Assembly: GCF_036227205.1 (NCBI RefSeq) | Contig: NZ_CP109442.1 | Span: 8,246,001-8,310,000, forward strand | Direction of reading: 5' to 3' | Source of the DNA: Amycolatopsis sp. NBC_01480 | GTDB taxonomy: Bacteria; Actinomycetota; Actinomycetes; Mycobacteriales; Pseudonocardiaceae | Length of the DNA stretch: 64,000 bases | Shown: one piece after another, positions 1-8,110 of the stretch | Layout of the letters: every line of letters starts with the position of its first letter | How positions within the stretch are numbered: the first letter of the stretch is position 1 | Notes under the pieces: model-generated | The model's input: only the letters and a program-made list of their open reading frames with translations | What the model was told of the DNA's origin: nothing | Database searches by the model: none | Position numbers and translations under genes: made by a program

Positions 1-52
1 GATTTGAGCCGAAGCGCATGTCGCCCGGCGCGCGGCGTGCCACGATATCCCG

Positions 53-831
53 ATGGCAGCGCCTCCGAGTCCCGTCGTGGTGACCGAGCTGGGTACGGCG
101 CACGGCGTCCGTTGTGAAGTCGCCCAGACCTCCCGGCCGTGGCTGCTCGACATCGACACGATCGTCATCTCGGTCGGTACCCTCCTGGGCGCGCTCGGAC
201 GCGAGATCCGGGACCGCTTTCCCGACGCCGATCGAGACAGTGTCGTATTCGGCGCGATCCCCATGGACCAGACCTCGACCTCGACCCCGAAGGCCGGTTT
301 CGCCGCGCGGTCCTGGTCTCACCGCACGACGGACCGGGCCAGGCCGATCCCGCCCCGACGTCGCTGGCACGGGCCGCGAGATCCGCAGCGGTGGAGGCCG
401 GCGCCACCGGGGTGGGCACACCCCTGCTGGGGACGGGCGACCCGGGACCTTGTCCTCGGCGTCTGACTTCCTCGGCGGCGAAGAGCGGCCCGGCCAGTAC
501 CGGGTGGTCATACTCCTGCTCCGCTTGCTCAGCACGAGCCTGCGGCACGCCGTGTTCGACTCCCCGGCCCAGGAGGGCGTGGCCGGTGGCCTGCTGTACC
601 GCCCGGACGACCGCGGCTGGGGCGAGCTCGTCGCCCGACATCCGGCCCCGGCGGTCGCGCCCCGGCTGGGAGAACGGCGTCGTGGGCACTGTGGACGGAC
701 AGCAGCTCCTGGCCTGGGACCGGCTGCACCGGGGGATGGCCTGGGCGTCCGCGGGGCTCGAATCGTTGACGCTCCGCGCCTTCCGCGACCGGATACCGGT
801 GATCAGGCGGTTCTCCTACACACTGCCCTGA
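53..831 (+). pseudogene. Frameshifted macro-domain-like gene remnant
   Basis: No single frame covers this gene, but GC-rich third positions and protein-like sequence move between frames. The first part (53 to about 285) reads as a normal protein start. From about 274 to 440 the next frame gives an alanine-rich helix followed by GATGVGTPLLGTGDPG, which resembles the end of a macro (ADP-ribose binding) domain. From about 445 to 665 a third frame is coding-like, and from about 670 to the TGA at 831 the second frame resumes. At least three frameshifts are therefore needed. The neighbours are intact, so decay is likelier than poor sequence. The macro-domain call rests on that one motif and is tentative. 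Confidence 0.45.
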
Positions 832-840
832 GCCCGGCGG

Positions 841-1350
841 CTACATCGACCACTTGACGAGGTACCACTTCACGTCGCGCTGTTCCATGATGGCGTCGGG
901 CAGCTCGGTGTCGGTGAGGTCGGCGCCGACCTTGACCGCCGAGACGGGGATCTCGACCCTGGTGGACGACTCGTCGACGGCGGAACGGTCCACCGTGGCG
1001 CCCTGCATCGCCGCCTTCTCCGTGGGGGAGTACATCTCGACGGTCAGCTGCATCTGCTTTTCGCAGGGGCCTAGGTCCGCCTCGAGCTTCTTGGTGGTGT
1101 CGCCGCCGATCTCGCAGGCCGTGGCGACGTCTTCGTTGCCGATCGCGTGCAGGAAGGTCGCGTACCGGCCGACCGCGTCGTCACCCTCCTTTTTGGTCGA
1201 CGGCTTGGCTTCCTCGGTCTCGGCGGTGGCGGACCCGGCCGCCGGCGCAGCGCCGTTCGAGGCGGTTCCCGAGGTGCCGCTCCCGCCCGAACAGCCGGCG
1301 ATCAGCAGGGCGAGGCCCGTGACGAGGAGGGGGAGCGCGCGAGCGGACAT
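841..1350 (-). CDS. Small secreted lipoprotein, function unknown
   Basis: A 169-residue protein. The start at 1350 is chosen because GAAAGG lies 8 bases upstream and the signal peptide then begins at MSARALPLLV. The hydrophobic segment ends in a lipobox (LLIAGC), so the Cys near residue 20 is probably lipidated. A Ser/Gly/Thr/Ala linker follows, then a compact domain with two further cysteines (TACEIGG and GPCEKQ) that could form a disulphide. The size and layout resemble DUF4878-type NTF2-like lipoproteins of actinomycetes. It is divergent from the kinase gene at 1508, so a shared envelope-sensing role is possible but unproven. Confidence 0.65.
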   Translation of the reverse strand: MSARALPLLVTGLALLIAGCSGGSGTSGTASNGAAPAAGSATAETEEAKPSTKKEGDDAVGRYATFLHAIGNEDVATACEIGGDTTKKLEADLGPCEKQMQLTVEMYSPTEKAAMQGATVDRSAVDESSTRVEIPVSAVKVGADLTDTELPDAIMEQRDVKWYLVKWSM

Positions 1351-1507
1351 GGGACACCTTTCAGGTCGGCGGGAACGGCCGCAGCGTAGCGCCCCCATCA
1401 GTCAAGAGTGACACTTTTACCTGAATTGCCACACGAGTGGGCGAAGATGGCTAGAATGCCACAATCCGGGCGGTGGAGCCGGTGCACGGCGAGGGGAAGC
1501 TGCGGGG

Positions 1508-3817
1508 ATGAACGACACCTGGTGTGTGCCCGGGTACGCCGAAGTGGACGTGCTCGGTACCGGCGGTTTCGGCCGGGTCGTGCTGGCCAAGCACGAGGCT
1601 TCGGGGCAGATGGCGGCGATCAAGTACCTGCACGCGGACTTCCTGGCCGACGCGGCGATCCTGGACGGGTTCCGGCGGGAGGCGTGGATGCTCTCCGGCG
1701 TGCGGAGCCCGCACGTGGTCCGGCTGTTCGATTTCGTCGAGACGCCGCAGGGCGCCGCGCTGGTCATGGAGGCGGTGCCGGGTGTGTCGCTGCGCGCGCT
1801 GCTGGCAGCGGAGAACGTGCTGGCGCCCGAAGCGGCGCTGACGATCCTGAAGGGCTCGCTGCTCGGCCTCGCCGACGCGCACGCGGTCGGCGTCGTCCAC
1901 CGCGACTACAAGCCGGCGAACGTGCTGGTGTCGCGGGAAGGGGCGTCGAAGCTGGTCGACTTCGGACTGGCCACTTTGGACGGACACAACGGACTGACCG
2001 CCGGTTCACCGTCCTATATGGCCCCGGAGCAGTGGGCCGGGCAGCCCGGCCTGCCCGCCACCGACGTCTACGCGGCCACGTGTGTGTTCTACCAGTGCAT
2101 CACCGGGCACCGGCCGTTCGAGGCGGACACGAGCGAGCAGCTGCGCGCCCTGCACGGGGGAGCGCCGGTGCCGCTGGACGTGGTCCCCGAGGCGCTGCGC
2201 CCGCTGATCGCGCGGGGCATGGCGAAGGACCCGGCGTGGCGTCCGGCGACGGCTGCTGCCTTTGTCACCGAGCTGGAAACCGTGGCCCGCAAGGAATACG
2301 GGAAGAACTGGGAGAAGCGCGGCTGGAAGCGCCTGGCCACCTCGGCTGCCGCGTTGACGGCGTTGACCCCCCTGGCGCTGCTGACCTCCGCCGGCACAGC
2401 CGCGGCACCGATCGCGGCGGCCGGTGCCGGGACCGGCGTCACGGCGGGTACCGGGACGGGTGTGGCGGCCGGCACCGGAACGGGTGTCGCGACGAGCACC
2501 GGGGCAGGGGTGACCGCGACGGTCGTGGGCAAGGTCGCCATCGGCGTGGTGATCGTCGCCGGGCTGGTCGCCGGCGGGCTGGTGGTCTTCCGGCCCGGGG
2601 GTGACCCGCCCGCTCCGCCACCGCCGCAGCTGACGGTGGCCATGCAGACCCTGGCCGGGCAGGACCAGGCGCTGCCGATGAGCTACGAGCTGCAGTACCC
2701 GCAGGTGTCCGGCGGCGCGGACCCCGCGGTCCGGCAACGGGTCAACGAGGCGTTGCGGGCGCCGATCGACAAGCGGCTGAAGACGGTGCGGGACTCGGTC
2801 GCCGACCCGAGCACGCTCGACATGTTCCGGCAGCGGGGCGACACCGCCGCGCTGCACTCGTCCGCGCGGATCCTGCTGCAGACGCCGGACCTGCTTTCCG
2901 TGCGGTACGACCACGATCTCAAGTCGGACGTGCTGTCGCACACCACCTGGCGGTTCCCGGAAGCGTTCACTGTGGACCTCACCACGGGCAAGGTGCTGGG
3001 CCCCCAGGACATGTTCCGGCCCGAGATCCTGACGGCCGACGGCATGCGGACGCTGACCCAGCGGCTGACCCCGCACACGGGCGAATTCTGCAGCGTGCCC
3101 ACGGTCGAGGGGTATCCGACGCGGCAGGTCAGCATGGACGCCGCGGAGATGCCCGGTGGCGGTGGCCACGTGCCGGCCTCGGCGTTCGGGTTCACCGGGA
3201 CCGGGGCCGAGTTCGAGATCCTCTGGTACAAGCTCGGCTGCGCCAGTGCTTCCGGGAGCGAGAGCGTGGTGCTGCCGTATGCCGAGCTGAACGACCTGCT
3301 GCTGCCGAAGTTCCTGACCATGCTGGGCAAGGCGGCCACTCCTTCGCCCGCATCGTCGAAGCCGGCCCAACCGGGTGCCGACGCCACGTACACGAACTCC
3401 CGTTTCGGGTTCACCGCGCAGGTGCCGCCGGGCTACACCCCGTTGAAGTGGACCCCGGAGAACGGCGAGGGCATGACCTACAGCGACGACAAGATCGACG
3501 CGACGCTGTACGTGTGGGGCACCAACTCGGGAACCGGCTCGGGCGGCCTCAGCCCGGCGGACAAGCTGGCCCAGCTGGTCGCCTCCTTGGAGGGCAACGG
3601 CGGCCGGGTCACCTTCAGCACGTCAGACAGCGAGGGCTACACGGTTTCCGGCTACCAGGGCGACGGCAAGATCTATTACGCGCACGAGTCCATCGGCACC
3701 GGCTCGACGGCCGGGCTCCGCTGGGTCTACCCGGCCGCGCAGAAGACGGCATTGGACAAGCTCGTCACCGACACGGTGAGGACGTTCAAACCCGGCGATC
3801 TCTCCCAGCCGCACTGA
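1508..3817 (+). CDS. Membrane Ser/Thr protein kinase (PknB type) with large extracytoplasmic sensor
   Basis: A 769-residue Hanks-type kinase. Residues about 8-260 hold the catalytic domain: glycine loop GTGGFGRV (17-24), ATP lysine K39, catalytic HRDYKPAN (131-138, D133) and metal-binding DFG (151-153). A hydrophobic Ala/Leu stretch (about 276-308) and a degenerate GTGTGVA repeat precede the clear transmembrane helix at about 343-361. The extracytoplasmic half starts with a proline-rich stalk. A DUF3298/RsiV-like domain (about 375-600) and a second globular domain (about 615-765, beginning TYTNSRFGFTAQVP) follow. There is no PASTA repeat, so it is not the cell-wall PknB. It probably phosphorylates cytosolic targets on an external signal that cannot be read from sequence. 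Confidence 0.9.
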   Translation: MNDTWCVPGYAEVDVLGTGGFGRVVLAKHEASGQMAAIKYLHADFLADAAILDGFRREAWMLSGVRSPHVVRLFDFVETPQGAALVMEAVPGVSLRALLAAENVLAPEAALTILKGSLLGLADAHAVGVVHRDYKPANVLVSREGASKLVDFGLATLDGHNGLTAGSPSYMAPEQWAGQPGLPATDVYAATCVFYQCITGHRPFEADTSEQLRALHGGAPVPLDVVPEALRPLIARGMAKDPAWRPATAAAFVTELETVARKEYGKNWEKRGWKRLATSAAALTALTPLALLTSAGTAAAPIAAAGAGTGVTAGTGTGVAAGTGTGVATSTGAGVTATVVGKVAIGVVIVAGLVAGGLVVFRPGGDPPAPPPPQLTVAMQTLAGQDQALPMSYELQYPQVSGGADPAVRQRVNEALRAPIDKRLKTVRDSVADPSTLDMFRQRGDTAALHSSARILLQTPDLLSVRYDHDLKSDVLSHTTWRFPEAFTVDLTTGKVLGPQDMFRPEILTADGMRTLTQRLTPHTGEFCSVPTVEGYPTRQVSMDAAEMPGGGGHVPASAFGFTGTGAEFEILWYKLGCASASGSESVVLPYAELNDLLLPKFLTMLGKAATPSPASSKPAQPGADATYTNSRFGFTAQVPPGYTPLKWTPENGEGMTYSDDKIDATLYVWGTNSGTGSGGLSPADKLAQLVASLEGNGGRVTFSTSDSEGYTVSGYQGDGKIYYAHESIGTGSTAGLRWVYPAAQKTALDKLVTDTVRTFKPGDLSQPH

Positions 3818-3823
3818 CACCGG

Positions 3824-3852
3824 CCCGGCGACCTGGTGGAGCGGTCGCCGGG
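3824..3852 (+). terminator. Hairpin after the kinase gene
   Basis: Ten-base perfect arms CCCGGCGACC (3824-3833) and GGTCGCCGGG (3843-3852) with a nine-base loop begin seven bases after the kinase stop. There is no T tract, which is usual for actinobacterial terminators. Confidence 0.6.
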
Positions 3853-3867
3853 CGGTCGTGCGCGGGG

Positions 3868-4020
3868 TCAGAACATCCCGTTGCCGTTCGCGGCGGTCTT
3901 CGGCACGTCCTGGATCACGTCCCAGTGCTCGACGACCTTGCCGTCCTCGAGGCGGAAGAAGTCGGCGAGCGCCCGTCCGGGATTGTCCGGGTTGCCGGGT
4001 TCGAGGTCCAGCACCGACGG
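3868..4020 (-). pseudogene. 3' fragment of an NTF2/SnoaL-like protein gene
   Basis: The reverse strand encodes VLDLEPGN followed by ADFFRLEDGKVVEHWDVIQD and an ending in NGNGMF. That is the typical C-terminal third of SnoaL-like/YesE-type NTF2-fold proteins. Upstream of about 4020 the reading frame continues but no longer resembles the family, and no start with a Shine-Dalgarno site is present. It is best read as a truncated relic. The rest of the gene is absent. Confidence 0.55.
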
Positions 4021-4049
4021 AATCCACCCGTGCCCGCAAAGCGCGGCCC

Positions 4050-4168
4050 GCTTCACCAGCTGGCTGCTCGGCGAACTGGCGAAGCTGGACCCCGCGCTGA
4101 AGCCGTCGCCCGCGGAGTCCTGGGCCAACGCCGGCTGGGCCGCGGACGGCCGCTTCAAGGGCTGCTGA
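4050..4168 (+). pseudogene. 3' fragment of an unidentified gene
   Basis: In the frame ending at the TGA 4166-4168 the sequence FTSWLLGELAKLDPALKPSP followed by AESWANAGWAADGRFKGC looks like an authentic C-terminus: amphipathic helix and high GC in third positions. It has no start of its own and abuts the NTF2-like relic on the other strand. This suggests a deletion that joined two 3' ends. I do not recognise the family. Confidence 0.35.
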
Positions 4169-4198
4169 CCAGCTTGACGTTCACGTCGAAAGACAGAC

Positions 4199-4251
4199 GA
4201 CCGGGCCCGGCCCTTCCCTTGCCACAGGTCAGGGAAGGGCCCGGGCCGGTC
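4199..4251 (-). terminator. Long hairpin ending the formate dehydrogenase operon
   Basis: Arms of 21 bases (4199-4219 and 4231-4251) pair with two mismatches around an 11-base loop. The stem overlaps the stop codon of the formate dehydrogenase gene, so it is placed to end the leftward seven-gene operon and could also stop rightward readthrough. Confidence 0.7.
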
Positions 4252-5410
4252 AGCGGTTGGTGGAGTACGAGTGCGCGCCGGTGCCGGCGAGCTTGCCGCC
4301 GTCGACGATGAGGTACTCGTCGCGGATCGGGGTGCCGTCGAACCAGGACTCGAGGATCTCGCGGGTGCCTGCGGCGTAACGGGTCTGGGCCGAAAGCGAG
4401 GAACCGGAGATGTGCGGGGTCATGCCGTGGTGCGGCATGGTGCGCCACGGGTGGCCGGCCGGGGCGGGCTGCGGGAACCAGACGTCGCCCGCGTAGCCGG
4501 CGAGCTGGCCGCTCTCCAGCGCGCGCACGATGGCGTCGCGGTCGGCGATGCGGGCGCGGGCGGTGTTGATCAGGTACGCGCCGCGCTTCATGGTGGAGAT
4601 CAGGCTGTCGCCGAACAATCCCTCGGTCTCCGGGTGCAGCGGGGCGTTCACGGTGACCACGTCGCAGTGCGGCACCATCGCGGCGGCGTTCTCGTGGAAG
4701 GTCAGGTTCAGCTCGCGCTCGACCTCGGCGGGCAGCCGGTGCCGGTCGGTGTAGTGCAGGTGGACGTCGAACGGCTTGAGCCGCTTGAGCACCGCCAGCC
4801 CGATCCGGCCGGCCGCCACCGTGCCTACGTGCATGCCTTCGACGTCGTACGAGCGGGCGACGCAGTCGGCGATGTTCCAGCCGCCGTCGAGCACGGTCTG
4901 GTACGAGGGCAGGTAGTTGCGCACCTGCGAAAGGATCATCATCACCACGTGCTCGGCGACGCTGATGCTGTTGCAGTAGGTCACCTCGGCGACCGTGACG
5001 CCGTGCGCGATCGCCGCGTCGAGGTCGGTGTGGTCGGAGCCGATGCCGGCGGTGACGACCAGCTTGAGGTTCTTCGCGCGCTCGAACCGCTCGGCGGTCA
5101 GGTAGGCGGGCCAGAACGGCTGGGAGATCACGATGTCGGCGTCCGGCAGCTCGCGGTCGAAGACCGAGCCGTCGCCGTCCTTGTCGGACGTCACCACGAG
5201 CTGATGGCCTTGGGACTCCAGGAACTTCCGCAGCCCCAGCTCACCGGAGACGCTGCCGAGCAGGCTCCCCGGCGTGAAGTCGACCGCCTTCGGGGTCGGC
5301 AGGGTCTGGCCGCCGGGATAGCCCTCCAGCTTGGGCAGCCCGTCCCGGGCGTAGCTCGTGGGGTACCCGGCCGCCGGGTCGTCGTAGAGCACGCAAAGCA
5401 CCTTTGCCAT
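4250..5410 (-). CDS. fdh: NAD-dependent formate dehydrogenase (metal-free, D-2-hydroxyacid dehydrogenase family)
   Basis: Oxidises formate to CO2 with reduction of NAD+. The 386-residue product closely matches the Pseudomonas sp. 101 type enzyme: RNYLPSY and GGWNIADC, the NAD motif VGTVAAGRIG, INTARARIADRD with the catalytic arginine, GDVWFPQPAPAGHPWRTMP, and the catalytic histidine in TPHISGSSLSAQ (H333; H332 in the Pseudomonas enzyme). It ends at GTGAHSYSTNR and lacks the longer tail of the Pseudomonas protein. The start at 5410 (MAKVLCVLYDD) has GGGAGA upstream. It is the last gene of the leftward operon and would remove the formate made by the decarboxylase/transferase genes across the divergent promoter, yielding NADH and CO2. 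Confidence 0.95.
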   Translation of the reverse strand: MAKVLCVLYDDPAAGYPTSYARDGLPKLEGYPGGQTLPTPKAVDFTPGSLLGSVSGELGLRKFLESQGHQLVVTSDKDGDGSVFDRELPDADIVISQPFWPAYLTAERFERAKNLKLVVTAGIGSDHTDLDAAIAHGVTVAEVTYCNSISVAEHVVMMILSQVRNYLPSYQTVLDGGWNIADCVARSYDVEGMHVGTVAAGRIGLAVLKRLKPFDVHLHYTDRHRLPAEVERELNLTFHENAAAMVPHCDVVTVNAPLHPETEGLFGDSLISTMKRGAYLINTARARIADRDAIVRALESGQLAGYAGDVWFPQPAPAGHPWRTMPHHGMTPHISGSSLSAQTRYAAGTREILESWFDGTPIRDEYLIVDGGKLAGTGAHSYSTNR

Positions 5411-5492
5411 GATGTGTCTCCCGAAAGAATTCGTTGGCATTCAACGCTTTTCACCCTCCTCCCGGGCGCGGGGGAGGTCAAAGCGTTCGTGC

Positions 5493-5506
5493 CTATCCGG
5501 GCATAG
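5493..5506. promoter_or_regulatory. Possible LysR-type site before fdh
   Basis: CTATCCGGGCATAG has CTAT/ATAG ends around a GC core and lies about 85 bases upstream of the formate dehydrogenase start, at the end of the adjacent LysR gene. It fits the loose T-N11-A pattern of LysR sites. This is position-based inference only. Confidence 0.3.
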
Positions 5507-5513
5507 CCCCCGG

Positions 5514-6446
5514 CTATCGAGCGGGCCCGAGGAAACGCGCGAGGACGCGCTTCAGCGTCCCCCGGACATCGGCGCCGACGGTGACGTCGAGCAAGGCGCG
5601 GGCGAGGATCGGCTCGGGGTCCCGGTCTGCCAGCACCAGCCCGATCTCCGGTGAGTGCGCCGGTTCCTCCAGCGGCACCACGCGCATGCCCGGCGGCACG
5701 CCGAACATGTGCAGCCAGGCGTGCGAGATGACACTGGACCACTTGCGCGACGCGACATGCGCGTAGAGCGCGGAAACGGTGTCGGTCTCGATCGCGGGCA
5801 CCACCGTCGCGCCCGCGGTGGCGAAAAGCCCGTCCAGCACCCGTCGGTTGCGCATCTGCCGGCCCAGCAGGCACAACGGGAGCGCGGCGACCTCGTCCCA
5901 GCGGACGACGTCGCGGGTGGCGAGGTCGTTGTCACGCGGGGTCAGGAGCAGGTAGTGCTCCTCGTAGAGCGGGAACGTCCGGACCGCGCCCAGCTCCTCG
6001 TCGTCCACATAGGTCAGTGCTATGTCCAGCTCGAACTCGCCCAGCCGCCGCGTTATTTCCCGCGACGACAAGGATTCCAGGCTCACGCGCGCGTGCGGGT
6101 GGCGTTCGCAGAACGGGGTGGTCAGCAACGTCGCGGCGGTCAGCGCGGTGGGGATCGCCCCGACCCGCAGCACCCCGGAAAGGCTGTGGCGCATGGTCGA
6201 CAGGTCGTGGCGCAGCCCGTCGCACTCCGCCAGGATGCGGTGCGCCCAGAGCAGCACCCGTTCGCCTTCGGGGGTCAGGCCCTCGAACCGGTGGCCCCGC
6301 CGCACGATCGCGGTGTCGAGTTCCTGTTCCAGCTTCCGGATCCCCGCCGACAGCGACGGCTGCGACACGTGGCACGCGTCGGCCGCGCGCGCGAAGTGCC
6401 GCTCCCGAGCGAGCGCGACGAGGTACTCCAGCTGACGCAGCAACAC
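5514..6446 (-). CDS. LysR family regulator, likely of formate dehydrogenase
   Basis: A 310-residue LysR protein. The winged helix-turn-helix is at the N-terminus (LLRQLEYLVALARERHFARA, then QPSLSAGIRKLEQEL) and a full periplasmic-binding-like effector domain follows (VLRVGAIPTALTA to GADVRGTLKRV). The start is taken as GTG at 6446 because the HTH begins immediately; TTG at 6443 is an alternative, and no strong Shine-Dalgarno site decides. It lies 103 bases upstream of and codirectional with fdh. The same pairing is common for formate dehydrogenase clusters, which supports formate- or CO2-linked control. Confidence 0.85.
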   Translation of the reverse strand: MLLRQLEYLVALARERHFARAADACHVSQPSLSAGIRKLEQELDTAIVRRGHRFEGLTPEGERVLLWAHRILAECDGLRHDLSTMRHSLSGVLRVGAIPTALTAATLLTTPFCERHPHARVSLESLSSREITRRLGEFELDIALTYVDDEELGAVRTFPLYEEHYLLLTPRDNDLATRDVVRWDEVAALPLCLLGRQMRNRRVLDGLFATAGATVVPAIETDTVSALYAHVASRKWSSVISHAWLHMFGVPPGMRVVPLEEPAHSPEIGLVLADRDPEPILARALLDVTVGADVRGTLKRVLARFLGPAR

Positions 6447-6490
6447 TCCGCGATCATGCCGCACGGCGAGCGGCACGGGAAGCGCCGCCT

Positions 6491-7342
6491 TCACTCCAGC
6501 ACTTTCACGACCGCGCGGACGGCGTCGGAAACCTCGCCGCCGGACCACCACACCGCCACGTCCCATCGGGGCCCGCCGCCGGTGAACCGACGCACCCGCA
6601 ACTCCGGGAACCGCCCCGCCACCGACTCCGGCAGCAGGCAGGCCCCGAAGTCGTGGCGGACCAGCTCCACCGCCGCGCCGATCTCGGCCACCTCGCACGA
6701 GACCACCCGCGCAACCCCGGCGTCGCGGAAGGCCCGGTCGGTCACCTGCCGGACCGCCCACCCCGGCGCGAAATCCACCACCGCCAGTTCCGCCGCCTCG
6801 GCCATGGTCAGCGCCCCGCCTTCGGAGGTAGGTGCCGTCACCAGGACCATTTCCTCCCGCCGCAACGAGCGTCGCACCAGCCCGTCGGTCCCGTCGCCGT
6901 CAGCCACGCCGACCATCACGTCCACAGTGGACTTCCGTACGGCGGCCGACAGTTCGTCCGGATGCGCCATCCGCACCTCGGCCCGTACCGCCGGATGCTC
7001 ACGCCGCAGCTTGGCCAGCACCCGGTGCGGTTCCGCCCAGCACCCGGGCATCACGCCGATCCGCACGCAGCCGCTGACCTTCCAGCGGGCCCCGTCCACG
7101 GTCGCGCGGGCCTGTTCCGCCGCGGTCAGCGCGGCGCGGGCGGCCGGCAGGAACGCCAGCCCGGCGGGGGTCAGCGCGACCCGGTGGGTGGTGCGTTCGA
7201 ACAGCGCCGTGCCGAGGTCCCGCTCCAGCGCGCGGATGACGGTCGAGACCGTCGACTGCACGGTGTGCAGCCGCAACGCCGCGGCGGTGAACCCGCCTTC
7301 CTCGGCGACCGCCACGGCGATCTCGAGCTGCCGCAGGTCCAT
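6491..7342 (-). CDS. LysR family transcriptional regulator
   Basis: A 283-residue LysR protein. The helix-turn-helix is at residues 1-60 (MDLRQLEIAVAVAEEGGFTA, then VQSTVSTVIRALERDLG) and the effector-binding domain runs from about 90 to 283. Part of the C-terminal domain (VARVVSCEVAEIGAAVELV) is well preserved. It is codirectional with the second LysR gene (44-base gap) and with the MoeA-like gene upstream (25-base gap), so it is probably cotranscribed. The ligand is unknown. Two different LysR genes in one operon suggest separate sensing of two metabolites, for example formate and a C2 acid. Confidence 0.85.
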   Translation of the reverse strand: MDLRQLEIAVAVAEEGGFTAAALRLHTVQSTVSTVIRALERDLGTALFERTTHRVALTPAGLAFLPAARAALTAAEQARATVDGARWKVSGCVRIGVMPGCWAEPHRVLAKLRREHPAVRAEVRMAHPDELSAAVRKSTVDVMVGVADGDGTDGLVRRSLRREEMVLVTAPTSEGGALTMAEAAELAVVDFAPGWAVRQVTDRAFRDAGVARVVSCEVAEIGAAVELVRHDFGACLLPESVAGRFPELRVRRFTGGGPRWDVAVWWSGGEVSDAVRAVVKVLE

Positions 7343-7367
7343 CCGTCCTCCCGGGTTCGGGTGTGGC

Positions 7368-7592
7368 TCAGCAGGGGAGCGCCGGCAGCACCGCTCGCGT
7401 TCCCGGCGGCACCGGCGCCCCGGTGGCGATCTCGACCGCCGTGCCGGGCGTGAGCGGGGACGGATGTGGCGCGCCGCCGGCCGGGACCGGGCTCGCCAGC
7501 GCCATCCCCAGCGCGTCGGCCAGCGGCAGTTCGACCGCTTCCAACGGCTTCACCGCGTCCCGCGCGGCTTGGCGAGCCTCGGCCCAGTGCAT
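7368..7592 (-). CDS. Shortened MoeA-like protein (internally deleted)
   Basis: A 74-residue product with a strong Shine-Dalgarno site (GAGGAGG, 7 bases before ATG at 7592). Residues 1-36 (MHWAEARQAARDAVKPLEAV, then ELPLADALGMALASPV) match the start of MoeA, the molybdenum insertase of molybdopterin cofactor synthesis. Residues about 46-68 (LTPGTAVEIATGAPVPPGTR) match a segment about 60-100 residues further into normal MoeA. The intervening domain, including the usual DxSAMDG motif, is missing and so is everything downstream. It cannot be a functional MoeA. It starts 11 bases after the carbonic anhydrase stop. It is either a decaying relic of a molybdenum formate dehydrogenase locus or a repurposed small protein. 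Confidence 0.6.
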   Translation of the reverse strand: MHWAEARQAARDAVKPLEAVELPLADALGMALASPVPAGGAPHPSPLTPGTAVEIATGAPVPPGTRAVLPALPC

Positions 7593-7603
7593 CCGCGTCC
7601 TCC

Positions 7604-8110
7604 TCAAACAATGCCGTCGACTTCCGTCATAGACCCCGTCCGCTCGTCGTAGACGAATCCGCGCACCGAGGCGGTGTGCGGCAGGAACGGGCTGCACCGC
7701 ACCCGCCGCAGGCACTGCCGGACGTCCTGCGCCGGATCGGCGAACGACTCGGCCGACCAGGGCGGCCGGATCCCGGTGCCCGCCTCGACCTGCCGGGCGA
7801 ACTCGGTGTCGGTGAAGGTTCGCATGCCGCAGTCCTCGTGGTGGACCAGGATCACCTCCCGCGTGCCGAGCAGCCGCTGGCTGACCGCGAGCGAGCGGAT
7901 GGCGTCGTCGGTGACGGCGCCGCCGGCGTTGCGGATCACGTGCGCGTCGCCCTCTTCGAGGCCGAGCAGCCGGTAGACGCTGATGCGCGCGTCCATGCAG
8001 GCGATCACCGCGACCCGGCGCCGCGGCCGCCGCGTCAGCCGGGTGTGGTCGAGCCGGTGGTGGTAGCCGCGGGCGTGGGCGACCAGCTCGTCGATTTCGC
8101 CCACGGTCAA
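7604..8110 (-). CDS. Beta-class carbonic anhydrase
   Basis: Interconverts CO2 and bicarbonate. The 168-residue protein has the beta-class zinc ligands C38 (in CMDAR, with D40 and R42), H91 and C94 (in HHEDCGM), plus VIRNAGG and a conserved [17 protein letters not shown] helix. The likely start is TTG at 8110, whose TTGA overlaps the sucD stop; GTG two codons in is an alternative. Translational coupling to the CoA ligase genes and cotranscription with formate dehydrogenase suggest it converts the CO2 released from formate or oxalyl-CoA to bicarbonate, for pH control or carboxylation. The C-terminal domain is short, as in the small Rv1284-like group. Confidence 0.9.
   Translation of the reverse strand: MTVGEIDELVAHARGYHHRLDHTRLTRRPRRRVAVIACMDARISVYRLLGLEEGDAHVIRNAGGAVTDDAIRSLAVSQRLLGTREVILVHHEDCGMRTFTDTEFARQVEAGTGIRPPWSAESFADPAQDVRQCLRRVRCSPFLPHTASVRGFVYDERTGSMTEVDGIV

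Noticed and set aside
2440..2520. GTGTG-rich tandem tract as a separate repeat element
   Set aside because: It encodes the linker before the kinase membrane helix and is too degenerate to call as an independent repeat.
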